DNA of 64,000 nt from Capitulum mitella. Lineage: Eukaryota > Arthropoda > Thecostraca > Pollicipedomorpha > Pollicipedidae. Positions 50,734 to 62,494 of the stretch are shown here, piece after piece. The notes below the pieces were generated by a model. It had not been told where the DNA came from. It did no database searches and was given only the letters and a program-made list of their open reading frames with translations. The stretch spans positions 17,905,081 to 17,969,080 of the forward strand of contig CP099848.1 in assembly GCA_030062745.1 (NCBI GenBank), in the 5' to 3' direction. Both the position numbers and the translations under genes were made by a program. Positions within the stretch are counted from its first letter, which is position 1. Each line of letters opens with the position of its first letter.

Positions 50734-53063
50734 TCACTGCAGCGCGCACGAGGTCTCCGTGTCGTCGGCGCCGGCTTCCCGCGCGGTGCGGCCGGCCGCC
50801 TCCTGGCGGCCTGCGGCGGCGGCGGCGAAACTGGCCGGCCAGAGTAACGGCGGCCCCGGCAGCCGGGCGGCGTGGGCCAGCACCTCGCGGCACGCCTGCG
50901 GCCCCAGCGGGCCCAGGTGGAGCAGGCCGGCCGGCAGCGCGCCACCGCCGCAGCCGACAGCCGCCGGCCGCGCCGGTTCTGCCGCGAACGTCGGCGGCGG
51001 CAGACGCAGCGCGCCGCCGGACGCCTGCGAGAAGCCTGTCGGGAATTCGGGCTGCGCTGACGCGTACGATCCGCGGAAACGGGCCGCCTTAGCCGGATCC
51101 AGCGCAGGCAGCGATGGGTAGCCGGCTCCAGCGGTACTGCCTGCCTGTTGCTGGGGTTGCTGTTGCGACAGCGGCGGTTGCGGCGGCGGCGGCTCCGGCA
51201 ACACCAGGCAGGGTGAATGGCCCGGCCACGCCCGCTGAGCCGACTTGTCGTCGGTGGGCGGCCAGCCGGCGGCTCCGGGCCCCGCTCCACCGGCACCGCC
51301 GCCAGCACCGCTCGACCCAGAGGCCACTGCCCTCCACGAAGTACTGGACGATATGCACGTGTCCACCACCAGCTCGCGGGCCTTTTTCCTGCCGCGTCGC
51401 TTGCGCGGCTTGCCTCCGGCGCCGGAGCGGCTGGAGGTGCCGCCGCGCTGGCCGCCACAGGCCGGCGGCTGCGACGGCGCGGCGGCAGCGGCCGTGGCGG
51501 CGGCAGCGGCCGGCCTGGGGACGCCGGCCGGCGCCAGCATCTCCCGGCTTGCCTGCTGCGAGAGGAGCGCGTACTGTTCGAGCGCCTGGCGCTCCAGGTC
51601 GGAGAAGCGCCGGCTCAGGCTGTCGGATGACTCGTACTGCTCGATGGCGAGGAACTCGAGCTCGTCGAAGCGGCGCGTCACGCTGTCGCGCGACGAGCTG
51701 GAGCTGACCGACTGCTGGTGGCCGGGCGTCGACGGCAGGCTGCCCAGGCTCTTGGTGCGCCTTAGCTGCGGCGCGGCCGCCGCCGCCGACTTGCGCGGCG
51801 TGGACGCCGCGGCCGTCGGCGTCGGCGCGTCGGAGCGCGGGCTCAGTTCGGTCGATGGCGGCCCGCTCGAGCCGCCCACCTGGCCGATCCGCCACAGCTC
51901 GAACAAGTCGGTCGTGTTGCCGTCCGACACTCCCAGTAGGTGGAGGAAGTCCTCGAAGGTGCTGCGGCCGCAGCAGGGCGGCGGCGCCGAGCGCGGGCTG
52001 CCCGTCGGCGTGCGGTTACGATCCGCCGCTGCCGCCGGCCGTTCGGACCGCAACAGAGTGTCCGAGCTGGAGTGTCGAATTGCGCCGCGACTGGCGGCGG
52101 TGGCGCCGGCCGCCCGGTGCCACAGGGCCTTGTGCAACATGCTGCAGGCCGCCTGGTCGCAAGCGCGCGCAGACTGACCCGAGCCGACGGTGGCCGTCGC
52201 TGTGCACTGAGCGGCGGCCGGCTGCTGATGGCTGAACTTCGAGAACGGCGTGCCCTGCTGCGGCTGCTGAGGCGGGCCGACGCTCTTGCCGGTCGTGTAC
52301 TGAGCCGAGGCGCCGTTCGGGAGAAGGGCGCACTGCGAGCCCCCGCCGCTCTTCTGCGGCAGAAACGGCAACGACGCGCCGCTCTTCTGCGCGGCGAACT
52401 GCGCCCCGGCCCGGGTCGAGCACGGGCCAGGCAGGACGCCCTGCTGCGCAGGAAACGGCGCCGGCGCGCCGGCCGGCTGCGGCGCGAACTGCCAGCCGCC
52501 ATGGTACCAGGCCGGCGAGCTCTCACTGACGGCCGGCCACGGCCCGCCGGGCGCCGCCGGGTGGGACGAGACCCTGGCAGCGGTGTCGGCCGGCCGCCGA
52601 CCGCCGCCGGCCGCCGACAGCGGCGTGCCCTGCGACAGACCTGCCGGCGGCGTCGGCGCACCGCTGGCCGGCCTGGCTCCGGGCTCGGCGGCGGCGAACC
52701 GCTGGCCGCCGGCCAGCGCCGGCTCGCAGAGAGCGTCAGCCGCGCGGCCGGCGCCGGCGCCGGCCATGGCCCTGCCGGCGGCCGCGGCACCGTCCTGCGC
52801 CCAGTCAGACCTCTCCCGACTGGCCGAGGCGGCCACGGCCGCGTACGTCGCCTCTGGCGACCCCGTCTGGCCGCCGCCGCCGCCGCTGCCGCCAGGGGAT
52901 TCAGGACCGAGGGTGGGACTTGCTGACGGCGCGTCCCACAGTAGACGCACCTCCGGCGCCCGCAGCGCCTCCAACAGCTTCACCTCAGCTTCCGTGGAGC
53001 GCTTCAGGACCAGTTCAGAGATTCCCTGCAGCTCCCTCTCTGTTATTGGCCTTAGTAGCGCAC
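50734..53063 (-). CDS. Unknown protein, long last exon
   Basis: An open frame of 776 codons to TGA at 50,734-50,736. Third positions are overwhelmingly G or C, as in other exons nearby. The open frame extends back to 53,151, where a Met could start a shorter form, but the phase-compatible acceptors at 53,063 (or ACAG near 53,042) argue that the upstream part is intronic. The stop lies inside CA|GTGAGC, so an alternative donor at 50,738 could splice on to another exon. Confidence 0.65.
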
Positions 53064-56000
53064 CTGCGGGATGCGTCTGAATTTTTTTGCGGAACCATGA
53101 GGTTGTCGAATTCAGTGTTGTCGGACGTAGTATGCAGTTGATCGCAGCCAAGAAAATGATCGGTCACACTAAAGTGGTGTGAATGTTTGACTCCGATTAC
53201 TGTAAGAAAGTTTCCCTTCCATGTGGACAAGTTAGGCATGCATGACATGAAGCAGACATAGAACAAGGTTGTTGTTGATTGTCCCATAATCTATCACGAG
53301 TCACTTAACTCATTACTGAAATGAACTGACCGCTCGGCGTGGTGCACACAGTGAAAGTAAACGGATTAGTCTTCAGCGAAATTTAGGTAATTAGCGGGAT
53401 CAGATCCTTTCTCAAACTACCCGAAAGATGAGAGGCCGAAGCACCAGCTCAGTACGATCAACACCAGGTCACACTAACAGAACAGGCTTAAACAATGCCT
53501 GCCACGTTTATTTCCCCTTGTCGCAACTCGCAGGACAAATGGATATTAATCGATCGATTTAAGGATTTTGCACCCGAGGAATTAAAAGTATGTATGTCCC
53601 GTACAGCTATGGCATTGTTCATGGTCATCACTAGGTGACTTAAAAACACCATAAAGAAGTTCCAAGGGCAAAACAGCGCCGTTGAATAGGTTAAAGGGAA
53701 ACGCACAGAACACAAAGCAATATATACGGAAAAAGGAAATGTGAAATATTTGAATCATACTGAAGCTACATATGCCTCATTTGATATCAGCTTATTGTGT
53801 ATTCACCAGGGGGACCGAAATCCGAATGAGCACCACTTCAGTTAGGAGAGAAATCAAACTGAACGTTCTGGGCATAAGGCTTTCTCGAGGCTAATCACTT
53901 CGCAGCCATTCGGCAAAGAACCATGAAATGTTTGCTAGAAGATAGCTTAGTTCTTTACATATGAAACATCTACTGCAATTGCAAGATTTTTCTTCCACGT
54001 AGCTATTCCGGGGGTAATATTTGCGCTCTTGGACCTATTTTTCACGGGTGTTTTTGAACCGTTAAGCAATGGCAAGGAACAATATCATGGGTGAGCATAA
54101 CGTTTAAACTTGTAATTTTTCTGATGCAAACTCTGAATAAGACCGATGAATATTGGGCTGCACTGCAAGGTACACAGAGGAAAAATAATGTGCCCCACAC
54201 CAATGAATAACATACGTCCAAATTTGAAAAGAAATGAAGTAAGCCTTGCTCAGCATGCGCCTCACAAGAAGACTTGTACTCGATTCCAACGGAATCAGAG
54301 CCGAATCCGGATTCGCTTCCATTTGGACTGGAATTGGATTCGGAATCGATTCAGTTGGAAATTGTGTTGAGTCAGATTCAGAATTGATTCAGCTGGTCCG
54401 CGGAAACACTGGAATTGAAAGCGAATCCAAAGGCCAAATGTCTGATTCCGCTCCTTGTCACAGCTGAACCTACCACTACTTTGGTATTAAAGAAATATGT
54501 CTACAACCACTTAGTTATGCATGTATATGCACTAAAGACTTCACTTTGAAAGCAGTTTTAACCCTATTGCCGGAGGGCTAGGCGGCATGGTCAATTCCCG
54601 GCAGGGGGGAGCGAATTCGGCCCCCCTGAGATTTCGAGAACTACTCGTCCGATTTCATTGCAACAAACGGCAATCGATTTGCCGTCACGTGAACTGCATT
54701 TTTACAAAAAGAAATTTTTAAAATTTTGAAATTTGTAGATACAGGGGGCAAAAATGTCAAAATGGGGGGCATTTTTGGACTTCTTATAACTCCGTTGTTT
54801 ATTGTATATTTGGACCTATTTCGATGAAACTGGCATGAATCGAAAGATTATGAATAGGGCTTTTACCATGGGTACAGCAAATCTCAAATTTTGAGAAAAT
54901 TCATGGGCGTTCACAGGGTTTCAAAAATGGGAGGATTAGTTTTCTAACAACTGAATTAACAAAAGAGGCAAACACTCTTTTTTGACTTCTGCTAGTCATG
55001 TCATACTAAAGAAGAGCAAATCGCATTACAATGTTTGTATAATGTTAGCATAGGCGGTGCCAGGGACATGAAAAAGGGGAACTGTCATGGTCACACGTTT
55101 CTCAGATCAACTTGTGACCTTTGACCTTAAATGACCTCCAGCGACCTTGGGGTCACTTGGAATAATCTCGTGTGCATTTAGTATTATCTGTAAACGTTTT
55201 CAATCACTTGAATTCACTGTATTTCAAAAATTTTATTTTATGGCCATTGCGATATAGGGTACGCGCACTGACATTTTAGGTCATAGCTCCGTGACCCGAC
55301 CTGATATCAAGCTGAAACTTGGTACACAAGTAGAAAGCACCCTTCTACATCATATATATTCCGGGTTTGGCATTTGAAAAAGCAGCGCCGAAATTATAGC
55401 AAAAAAACAAATTTTGACTTTTGGCCTTGACCTAACCTTGTAAAATGACCTCAGATAAACAAAATTACATATGCACATTGCCCAACTATTTAGCTATACA
55501 TTCATTTAAAGTTTTAAGTTCTATCTTTAAAACTCTGTTTTTGACAGACATTTTTCTTTTACCCTCAACATGGCCAAAAATGGCATGAGGTGCCTCCCAA
55601 AAACGTTGCCTGGCTCCGCCCCTGAGCAAAATAGAATTGTGGAATTTTGTCACAGCACGTAGAAAGAATAGCTAAGAAAAGCCACCAAGTTTCGTGAAAC
55701 TGCGTTAAAAAGCCTGGAATTGGCAAGCAAAAAACCCGAGGGGGGCGGATTTCGCCCCCCCTTCCGGGAATAGGGTTAAGCAGTTTCATGTCTTATGGTC
55801 CTATTTGTTTATGGTTGCGTGAGCCGGGAATTGCCTGTTAGGTAGGTCGGTAAGCCATTGAGGTTGTGTTCCAAGATTTAGAACAGTTAACGTCAGGTCA
55901 AATGCAACATCTCAGTCAACATCTCCAACTCCTTGCCTTGCCTTGCCTTGAAGCAAGCGCTCAATGAATGGCAGTGGTCAGTGGTGATGAATATGTACGT

Positions 56001-56709
56001 TTTGTGTGATTGAGTGGATATCACTTGACCTTGTGATGACCGTGTAATGACAATGCAATATAACCATGTAGTCAGTTACTCATTTAACTGTTTTCTAGTG
56101 TTCTGAGGTGCGTCTTGTGTACGGAGATGAATAAGTACATCAATAATTAAACATGATGAAATAGAAAAGAATAAGCAGACTCATCGGCGATCTGTCGTGG
56201 ATGTTTGGCATAAGCCGCGTTTTTTTTTGAAGGGCCTTTTGCCTTGGCAAGACCCAAGAGCAAATTGGGCGCAAGTTATCATGGCGCAGCAGTTGCGATA
56301 TTCGGTGCACACATGTTCCAGATCCTGTTTTTGATTTGGCCTCGCTGTCACTGAATATATTTTCTTCGTGCTTGATCTTCTAGTGCCGCTAACCGGCACG
56401 CTCAACAGTCTCTGTCGGCAGATCACCGTCGTTCGTTCGAAGCCAGCGTTTTTCCGAATCCACGTGAGCAGAGCTAGAGCAGAGAACCTGATGTATACAA
56501 ACCGTTGACGTCGGCCTTGACGGTCTTCTGTTTGCGAACGGACTGGTGATCGCAGTAGGCAGGCGGCGGCGGCGGCGGCGGCTGCTGGCCCAGCATCCAG
56601 CTGGCCCACGCCGCTGGGTCATTCTTGCACGGCTCCGTCCGACACTGGCTAGTCTCGGAGAGCAGCCAGCCGCCCGGCGTCCTGCTAATGCCACCGGCGT
56701 CAAACGCTG
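50734..56709 (-). CDS. Unrecognised large low-complexity protein (at least two exons)
   Basis: Proposed join: 56,709-56,503 then 53,063-50,734, minus strand, open at the 5' side. The donor AACG|GTTTGT ends in phase 1, and the acceptor CCCGCAG|GT needs exactly one base. The join reads ..KTVKADVNGALLRPITERELQGISELVLKR... About 840 residues are visible. They are rich in Ala, Pro, Gly, Ser and Gln with islands of order: FEDFLHLLGVSDGNTTDLFE (about 51,960-51,900), a duplicated motif RRFDELEFLAIEQY / RRFSDLERQALEQY (about 51,680-51,570), an RRTKSLGSLPSTP phospho-site-like segment, and a basic KPRKRRGRKKAR patch (about 51,410-51,375) suggesting a nuclear protein. Intron copy D of family P separates the exons. 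I do not recognise the family; function is unknown. Further 5' exons are expected. Confidence 0.6.
53152..54270. other. Intronic, nothing recognised
   Basis: AT-rich, with no supported exon, RNA gene or repeat. Confidence 0.35.
54278..54460. repeat. GGAATC/GATTCC-rich patch
   Basis: Dense ATTCC, GAATCC, GGAATC and GATTC words in both orientations, similar in style to 13,130-13,550. No clear arms could be defined. Confidence 0.5.
54558..55779 (+). mobile_element. Family P MITE, copy D
   Basis: TTAA at 54,558-54,561 and 55,776-55,779, with termini CCCTATTGCCGGAGGGCTAG and CCGGGAATAGGG. The half-site run at 55,115-55,147 has DR1 and the first DR4 intact; the last half-site is CGACCT. It is located in the intron of the minus-strand gene. 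Confidence 0.9.
55780..56500. other. Flank of minus-strand exon, nothing recognised
   Basis: A short CCTTG repeat (55,933-55,951) is the only repeat noted. Confidence 0.35.
56503..56709 (-). CDS. Unknown protein, upstream internal exon
   Basis: The minus-strand acceptor GTGTGGGCAG and donor AACG|GTTTGT enclose 68 full codons. Features are SRTPGGWLLSETSQCRTEPCK, WASWMLGQQ, a seven-proline run, and HQSVRKQKTVKADVN. GC3 is high. Four cysteines lie in the first half. Assignment to the gene at 50.7-53.1 kb rests on strand, phase and composition. Confidence 0.55.
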
Positions 56710-56935
56710 CTGCCCACACGTCACGTGCGTCACCGCAAAATCTTAAAAAAATATTCGGTCCTAGGCAGGATACGGGGACTCGTCTTCAGTGGGGGGGAAG
56801 AGCATTCTGGGTCAATTCTTTGCAGTCGACGTCCATAGGGTCGGTGTAAAGTTTCGAAAAAATTGGGAGGCGAAGCCCCCTGCCCCATGGCTCCCACGCC
56901 TATGGTCCTAAGTCTTAAAAGCACTCTTAAATCAT

Positions 56936-57108
56936 TGTAGGGACGCAGCCAGGATTTTCTTAAGGTGGCCCGGAACTCAGTGTGAACTGAAATCATACGA
57001 AAACCACCTACCGAGAAGAGAATGTGCAATGGTTTTCACAAAAAAATGCGGGCCTAAGGGAGGCCGGGCCCTCGCCCCCTCTCCCTGGCTGCGCCTGAGG
57101 ATCACCAC
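56936..57108. mobile_element. Small MITE with GCAGCCAGG terminal inverted repeats
   Basis: GGGACGCAGCCAGG at the left and CCTGGCTGCGCCTGA at the right are inverted copies about 165 bp apart. GGGCC/GGCCC tracts lie inside. The terminus is of the type seen in hAT-like MITEs; target duplication not determined. Confidence 0.55.
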
Positions 57109-57266
57109 CATCCACCTGAACGCATCGCCAACGCCTCGCCGGCCGAGAAGTTCGTGATGTTCACGCCCCTCCACGGAGCATAGCTGGTTCTTTTGACATT
57201 TGATTGGGTTCGTGGTTCAAAGCGTTTGTGAGTTCGGAATTCTTTTGTGCTCGTTGGCTCAGATGA

Positions 57267-58507
57267 TTAAACCGTCCCCGACTGGGGGGGGCATTTGACT
57301 GCCCCCCTGAGGTTTTTCTGGGATTGCGAGAGAACCAACAAACAAAGAGTCACGAAACTTTGTGTACCTTTTGCTCCATCAATTTTACATCTCGTGTCAA
57401 AATTTTGACCTCAGGTTGCGTCAGGTGCCTGACCTAGGTCAGGTCAAACAGACCTATGTAAAAAAAGTTTAGCGCCCTGTAACTTTTTCGCAAAACAAGA
57501 TATCTCAACAATACTTTCAGGGATTAGTGATCGTGATAGACGTAACAAATCTGCAATCTCAGATTTTTCGGAATTTTCCGGGTCATTGACCTAACGTCAA
57601 GCCCATTGTTAAGACATTTCGCCGTTTTTTCGGAAATTGACGAAATATTCCATAACATTTTTAGTGTGGAGTCAAGCAGACATCTCGTTACCGTCATTGG
57701 GCAAAGTATCAATGACTTTCAGCCATTGACCTGAGGTCAGGTCACCAATAACTGTAGTGGGCCAAAATGTACCACCGTCAAAATCGACCATGAATTACTC
57801 AGAATGGGTAGAAAATGGCAGAACTAGCTTGCACAGACGTAATTAATACCAGGAACCTCAAAAAGTTTGAAAAAGTAGCATATTTTGCAAATAAACAGAC
57901 TCTCGCGAATAAAGCTCCGCCAACTTTGTAGATTGGTAACTAATCAATCTTTCCGAAATTTAAGCATGAAAAACCATCACAAGAACCACAAAGATCAATA
58001 AAATTTACATAGATCGTCTTTTTCGCGAAAATAAAGGAACGCTAAAATAAGTTCCCGTCAATTTGATACCGCATACGGCAGCGGCGCACATTGACAGTTG
58101 GCGGGAGAATTACAGTGTCTTTAACTTAACGTTTGGGCGTATATATTGAACAAATCTGGGGAAATTAGACGTGTATCGGCATCCGCGGACATTTACTTGT
58201 GCGCTGGTGCCTTTACCTATGCGTTATTAGATACCTATGCGTTATCACAGCCCTTGAGATTCAGGCCATTTCTCGGTCTTATGCATTCGGCTATGAGAAA
58301 ACATATATAGGGCGTAAATTGGCTTACATATTATCTAAAACTAAAAATGAGACCAGTTTCGAGCTCTACTCGTCACAGGCTTTCCAACGGTATGCTTATT
58401 TTTATCGTGCGACCAACCGTTCGTGAGTTAGAGGGGGGGGCAATCAACTGCCCCCCCCACCCCAGTCACCCATGTTCGAGACGGACCGACGGTCGTGCGC
58501 GGGTTAA
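57267..58507 (+). mobile_element. Family Q MITE, full copy (TTAA-flanked)
   Basis: TTAA at 57,267-57,270 and 58,504-58,507. Both ends carry a G-run/C-run palindrome around TTGA (GGGGGGGCATTTGACTGCCCC and its right counterpart). The right end is GTGCGCGGGTTAA. It is non-coding, with half-site palindromes TGACCTAGGTCA (57,430) and TGACCTGAGGTCA (57,727). It resembles family P in size and target but not in sequence. Confidence 0.75.
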
Positions 58508-59030
58508 CAGTAATCTCCTTGTGCTGGAAAGGCCGGTTCACGTCTCTTCGGCCATCGATGTTTAGTCCGAGAGTTGGCCGGCGAGGCGCGCGGAGAAAGT
58601 CTGACAAATACCAAACTGCGGCGCTCATAACGGCACTTTAACCAAACAGTTGTGTTCAGCCCCATACATTTAATGGCGAGACAGCGTTTGTCCCACCCCG
58701 ACAGCCTCGAGAGGAAATGGTCAGACTGCAGTGATTAAAACGGCAGTCGGTCAACTCTTCACCATGATGCCCTAGATGAGACACATTTGTTGACCCCAAG
58801 CTAATGATTGTGTCAAAGGTGGGGTCAAAGCCCTGACATTGGCGTTATTTGCCTGCTGCTTTAAAGACGTATTTACAGAGCAATTCAGACAGGAAATGGG
58901 AACATGAACCATGACATAAAAACTTCCATTGTCGTGATAAATGCTCTGTTTGTGAAAAAATACACGTTGTTAACCTAGGCCACGAAAGCAACTAGATCAT
59001 GACGTAAATTGTTACATTTCGCACAGATCT
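58508..59030. other. Nothing recognised
   Basis: No supported feature. Confidence 0.35.
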
Positions 59031-59270
59031 GGTGTAGAACTGCATAAAAACTTAAGCCTGTTGCGTGCTTGGTGCAGGGGGATGGAGGCAGATTCTGCCC
59101 CCTCCGGTTTTTTGCTTGCAATTCCCATGCTTTTAGGAGCTGTTTCGTGAAATTTAGTGACTTTTCCTAAATATGTTTTTGACATAATATGGCGAAATTC
59201 CAAAAATACGTCATCCAGAAGCAGTTTCTGGACACGTTTTTTGGGAGACACGTTTGGTAAATATCCCGTT
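59030..59270 (-). mobile_element. Diverged end of a family P-like element
   Basis: GGTTTTTTGCTTGCAATTCCCATGC, GTGAAATTTAGTGACTTTTCC and a GGCAGATTCTGCCCCC palindrome mirror the terminal region of family P (compare 19,440-19,545). Confidence 0.55.
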
Positions 59271-61876
59271 TTCTGGAGGTCGCGCACTACGACTAGATTA
59301 GTGGCCATGTATTATTTTGATGAACTTTATAATGTCACAGACGATTCAAATGATCGAAACATTTGTAGCCTCCACGCGTACAAATATGTCAAAGGAAAAT
59401 GTTGTCAGTGACTGATCCAGGGGCATGTGAAAGGAGGTGTTCATATTTTCTGGTTTCCAAGAAATTGTGGCTTATTATATGAATAAAACAAGCTGACGAG
59501 ACATAAATGAAAAATAAACTATTTGTGTCCTAATTTGCTCAAATAATTTACCTCTGTATACTGCCAGGGGTGTCTCTAGGCATCGGTTTTCGGGTGAATA
59601 TTTCGTTCAGTTACATGTTCAGTGGACAAGTTTGGATTTGTGTGATAGGTTTTGCTAGCTCTACATATACTACGATGTCTATATTTCAGTAAAATGAAAA
59701 TCAGAGGCGGCTCCAGGGTACTGTAAAAAGGGACATTTTATGTCTTATTTTTTCCTGAGAAATAACGATTCGATTTACGGAATAAAACGCACTATGTAGT
59801 TTTTGACCCCTCTTCTTCGGGCACCTGGATCCGCTTACGGGCATCAGACATATGCAAATAATATGGTATGTGACACATATGGAAGTGTTTTCCAAAACAT
59901 AAATATGTTTGCCAGACTCAAAATATGTTATAGAATGGATTAACATTTCCCGAAAACGCGTATCTCTTTTATGTGCCCTGGACACGCTTATGAATTTTGA
60001 AAATCGATTTCTTTCTAACATAAATGATACACGTATTAGTTGTCGGTAGAATGATATGAAGTAGAACAAAATCGGCCTTGAAATGTGGTTAGGGAACTCG
60101 TATAAGTTAATTCCTACTTATACGCTCATTTTGAACCCCTCTTTCGAAAGTTTTTGTAATTCCTTTTCAGATATGTAAATCTCCCTACAGGCTATCAGAC
60201 GCCGTTTTCCGCTAGGAAATCAGACCAATAGTTTTCGAAATCGCAGTACGGATCTATCTTATCTAGTATCTTACTCTCATCCCAGTACGGAATCTTACGT
60301 ACGGGGCAGGAGCACGGAGTAGGGATAAAATTGCATATATTTTCTACATTTCTAATGATATGGTTGGTAGTGCGACATTTGTACCAGAAAAACTTAATGA
60401 GCAATGTGCAAAGCTAACAAATGACTCTGGCAGACCCCACTGAACTCAAAGGTAGCTTCTTCAGCCTCTTGGGTTGATATTTACGCCATCCTCATCGGTT
60501 CTTTAAATGCGTTTTTCTCCGAAGGACAACATACAGAAGTACAAACGGTATTTTAAAACCCGCATCAGTTACGTTAGTTATGACGCCATGTCCCCGGAAC
60601 TACGATGACTTTGTCAGTTATATTAAGTCAGAAAGTGGCTGCGTTGGTCAAATAAAAGTCATGAAAATCCTAGGCCAATTTATAGGGAGACATTTCGGGC
60701 AAAAAACCAATTATCAAGTGATGTATGTGGCTTCGAATGGGTTAGTAACAAAGAAAAAACTTTCGGTGCAGCACAAGATAATTTGAGGCCAACTGTTAAT
60801 TTCACCCGAAGCTGAAAATGAAGGAAAAAAATGTTTCTTTCCCTATTTGTACCGACAAGAGTCATGTTTCCCAAGGATGTGTAAAAAAAATGCGCTTTGG
60901 ATGGTACATGTTCCAACTATGTCTGACGCGTAGGTCTGCATCCATTAAACAAGGCCAACCTGACTAAACCTAGGTCCAACAAGTAAAGTTAGGTCAAGCT
61001 GGTGATGCCTACAAGTCGTGCATTTATGACGGCTGTTGTACCATCTGTCGTGTTACCACTGGTCAGGCACAAATCGGTAAGAAATCCTTTAAAAAACAGG
61101 CAGGTAATTCTCCTTCCATCTCAAGACACTCATGTCCGCATTTGCAAGTGATTCGAGTGGTCACCGGGCCGCGAGCGCGGTGGCAGCGTGATATCTTGAT
61201 ATTTGGTTTGAAGTTATGTCTGGGAATACGGTGTTTTATTTAGAAGCCAAAAAAGAGAGCAATAAGCGTACAAAATTCATAGGAGGAAGATATGATCACT
61301 GTTCTTTTTCTTTTTCCCATTTTTCTCGCACAAGGCGTGGAAACGAGTGGCATATTTCTAAAGGCCAAAACGAATCAGCTTTCGTTCAATGACAATAGCT
61401 CATCTTTGGCAAGTAAGGTTCTTGCCAAATGTTCATACTTCTAAAGAACATATTATATGACTTCAATTGTGTCTTGAAAATTCGGCGTAGAATGTGGCCT
61501 GACCCGAGGTCACAGATCATCATAGAAAATGACCTAAGCCTAAAACATAAGAAGCATCATCGTGTTTATCCGGGCTTCCAAACCCCACCACAAGGGCCAC
61601 AATTTCAGTGATGAACGTAAAATGATTGCAGTTCACCTGACCTAATGCCAATGGCCGAGATTTCCGAGAAATTCCAGATAAAAGACTCGATGCATCTATC
61701 ATGGATTGTCATTTTCGCAATTTTTATGGTAATCAATTCATTGAATGAAATGTTATGTCACTTTATGGTTTTTGGAACATGGTCCTCGTTACCTGTCCCA
61801 GGTCAGTGACCTGAGGCGACTCCAGTTAAAAAAATAGACAAATGTAAGAAAAATGCATGAAAAGTTACCCCACGTT
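59271..61876. other. Probable nested transposon sequence, no supported gene
   Basis: Phrases typical of MITE ends occur (AGGGGTGTCTCTAGGCAT at 59,568; AGAGGCGGCTCCAGGGTA at 59,703), as do TGACCT/AGGTCA half-sites near 61,500-61,810. A perfect AGGTCAGTGACCT lies at 61,800-61,812. Open frames at 60,195-60,404 (minus) and 60,580-60,786 (plus) have protein-like composition but no recognisable family. Confidence 0.4.
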
Positions 61877-62494
61877 TAACCCACGCTCCATTCCAACCTA
61901 GTCGGCGCCGATCACGTTCTACTGGGGGGGACGGTTGACCGATCCCCTCCAGTGCGGCCAAACGGCTGGTCGCACGATAAACATAAACACACCATTGGAA
62001 AGTTCGTGACAAGCAGAGCTCGACACTGGTCGCACTTTTAGTTTTGCATAATGTGGAAGCCATTTACGTCCTATATTTTTTTCACAGCCAACTGCATGAA
62101 ACCGAGAAGCGGCCTGGATCTGGAGGGCTGTGATGAACAAAGTCTATGTAAAGGTACCAATGAATGGGTAGAAGTCCGCAGATGCCGATGCACGCCTAAT
62201 TTCCCCGATCTGTTCAACAAATACGCTGAAACGTTGTGTCAAAGACACGGCGATTTTCGTGCCGACCGCTGGCGGGCACCGCCGCCGAACACGGTACGAA
62301 ATTAACCGGAATTGATTTTAGCCTATCTTTATTTTCCCCATATAGGCAATTCCAATTAACATTTTTCAATCCCAGTGGTTTTTATGGTTTCCATGCTAAT
62401 GTTTTGGGAAAATTCAATAGTTATCATATGCAAAATAGGCGGAACTTTATTCACGACAGTCTGTTTATTTCCAAAGTATGTAAGTTCTTTAAAC
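61877..62494 (-). mobile_element. Family Q MITE, reversed copy running into the gap
   Basis: Starts TTAACCCACGC and follows the reverse complement of 57,880-58,507 throughout. Examples are GTCCGCAGATGCCGATGCACG versus GTCCGCGGATGCCGATACACG, and GGCGGAACTTTATTCACGA versus GGCGGAGCTTTATTCGCGA. The left end is lost in the N gap. Confidence 0.8.

Noticed and set aside
51245-52177. Long plus-strand open frames opposite the minus-strand gene (also 51,940-52,926 and others)
   Set aside because: High GC removes stop codons in all frames here. The minus frame has the ordered motifs, splice phase and GC3 pattern; the plus frames are Arg/Ala/Pro shadows.
53064-53151. Start Met at 53,151 for the minus-strand gene
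   Set aside because: Possible, but a phase-matching acceptor at 53,063 and a coding-like upstream exon make this part more likely intronic. Left open as an alternative promoter form.
60195-60786. Two protein-like frames (minus 60,195-60,404; plus 60,580-60,786)
   Set aside because: Composition looks plausible, and the plus frame ends near a GTTAGT donor, but there is no family, no partner exon and the surroundings are transposon-like.
62051-62305. Cysteine-rich exon with clean splice borders, apparently part of a secreted protein
   Set aside because: The whole stretch aligns to the reverse complement of family Q (57,880-58,330), so it is transposon sequence. Kept only as an exonisation curiosity.
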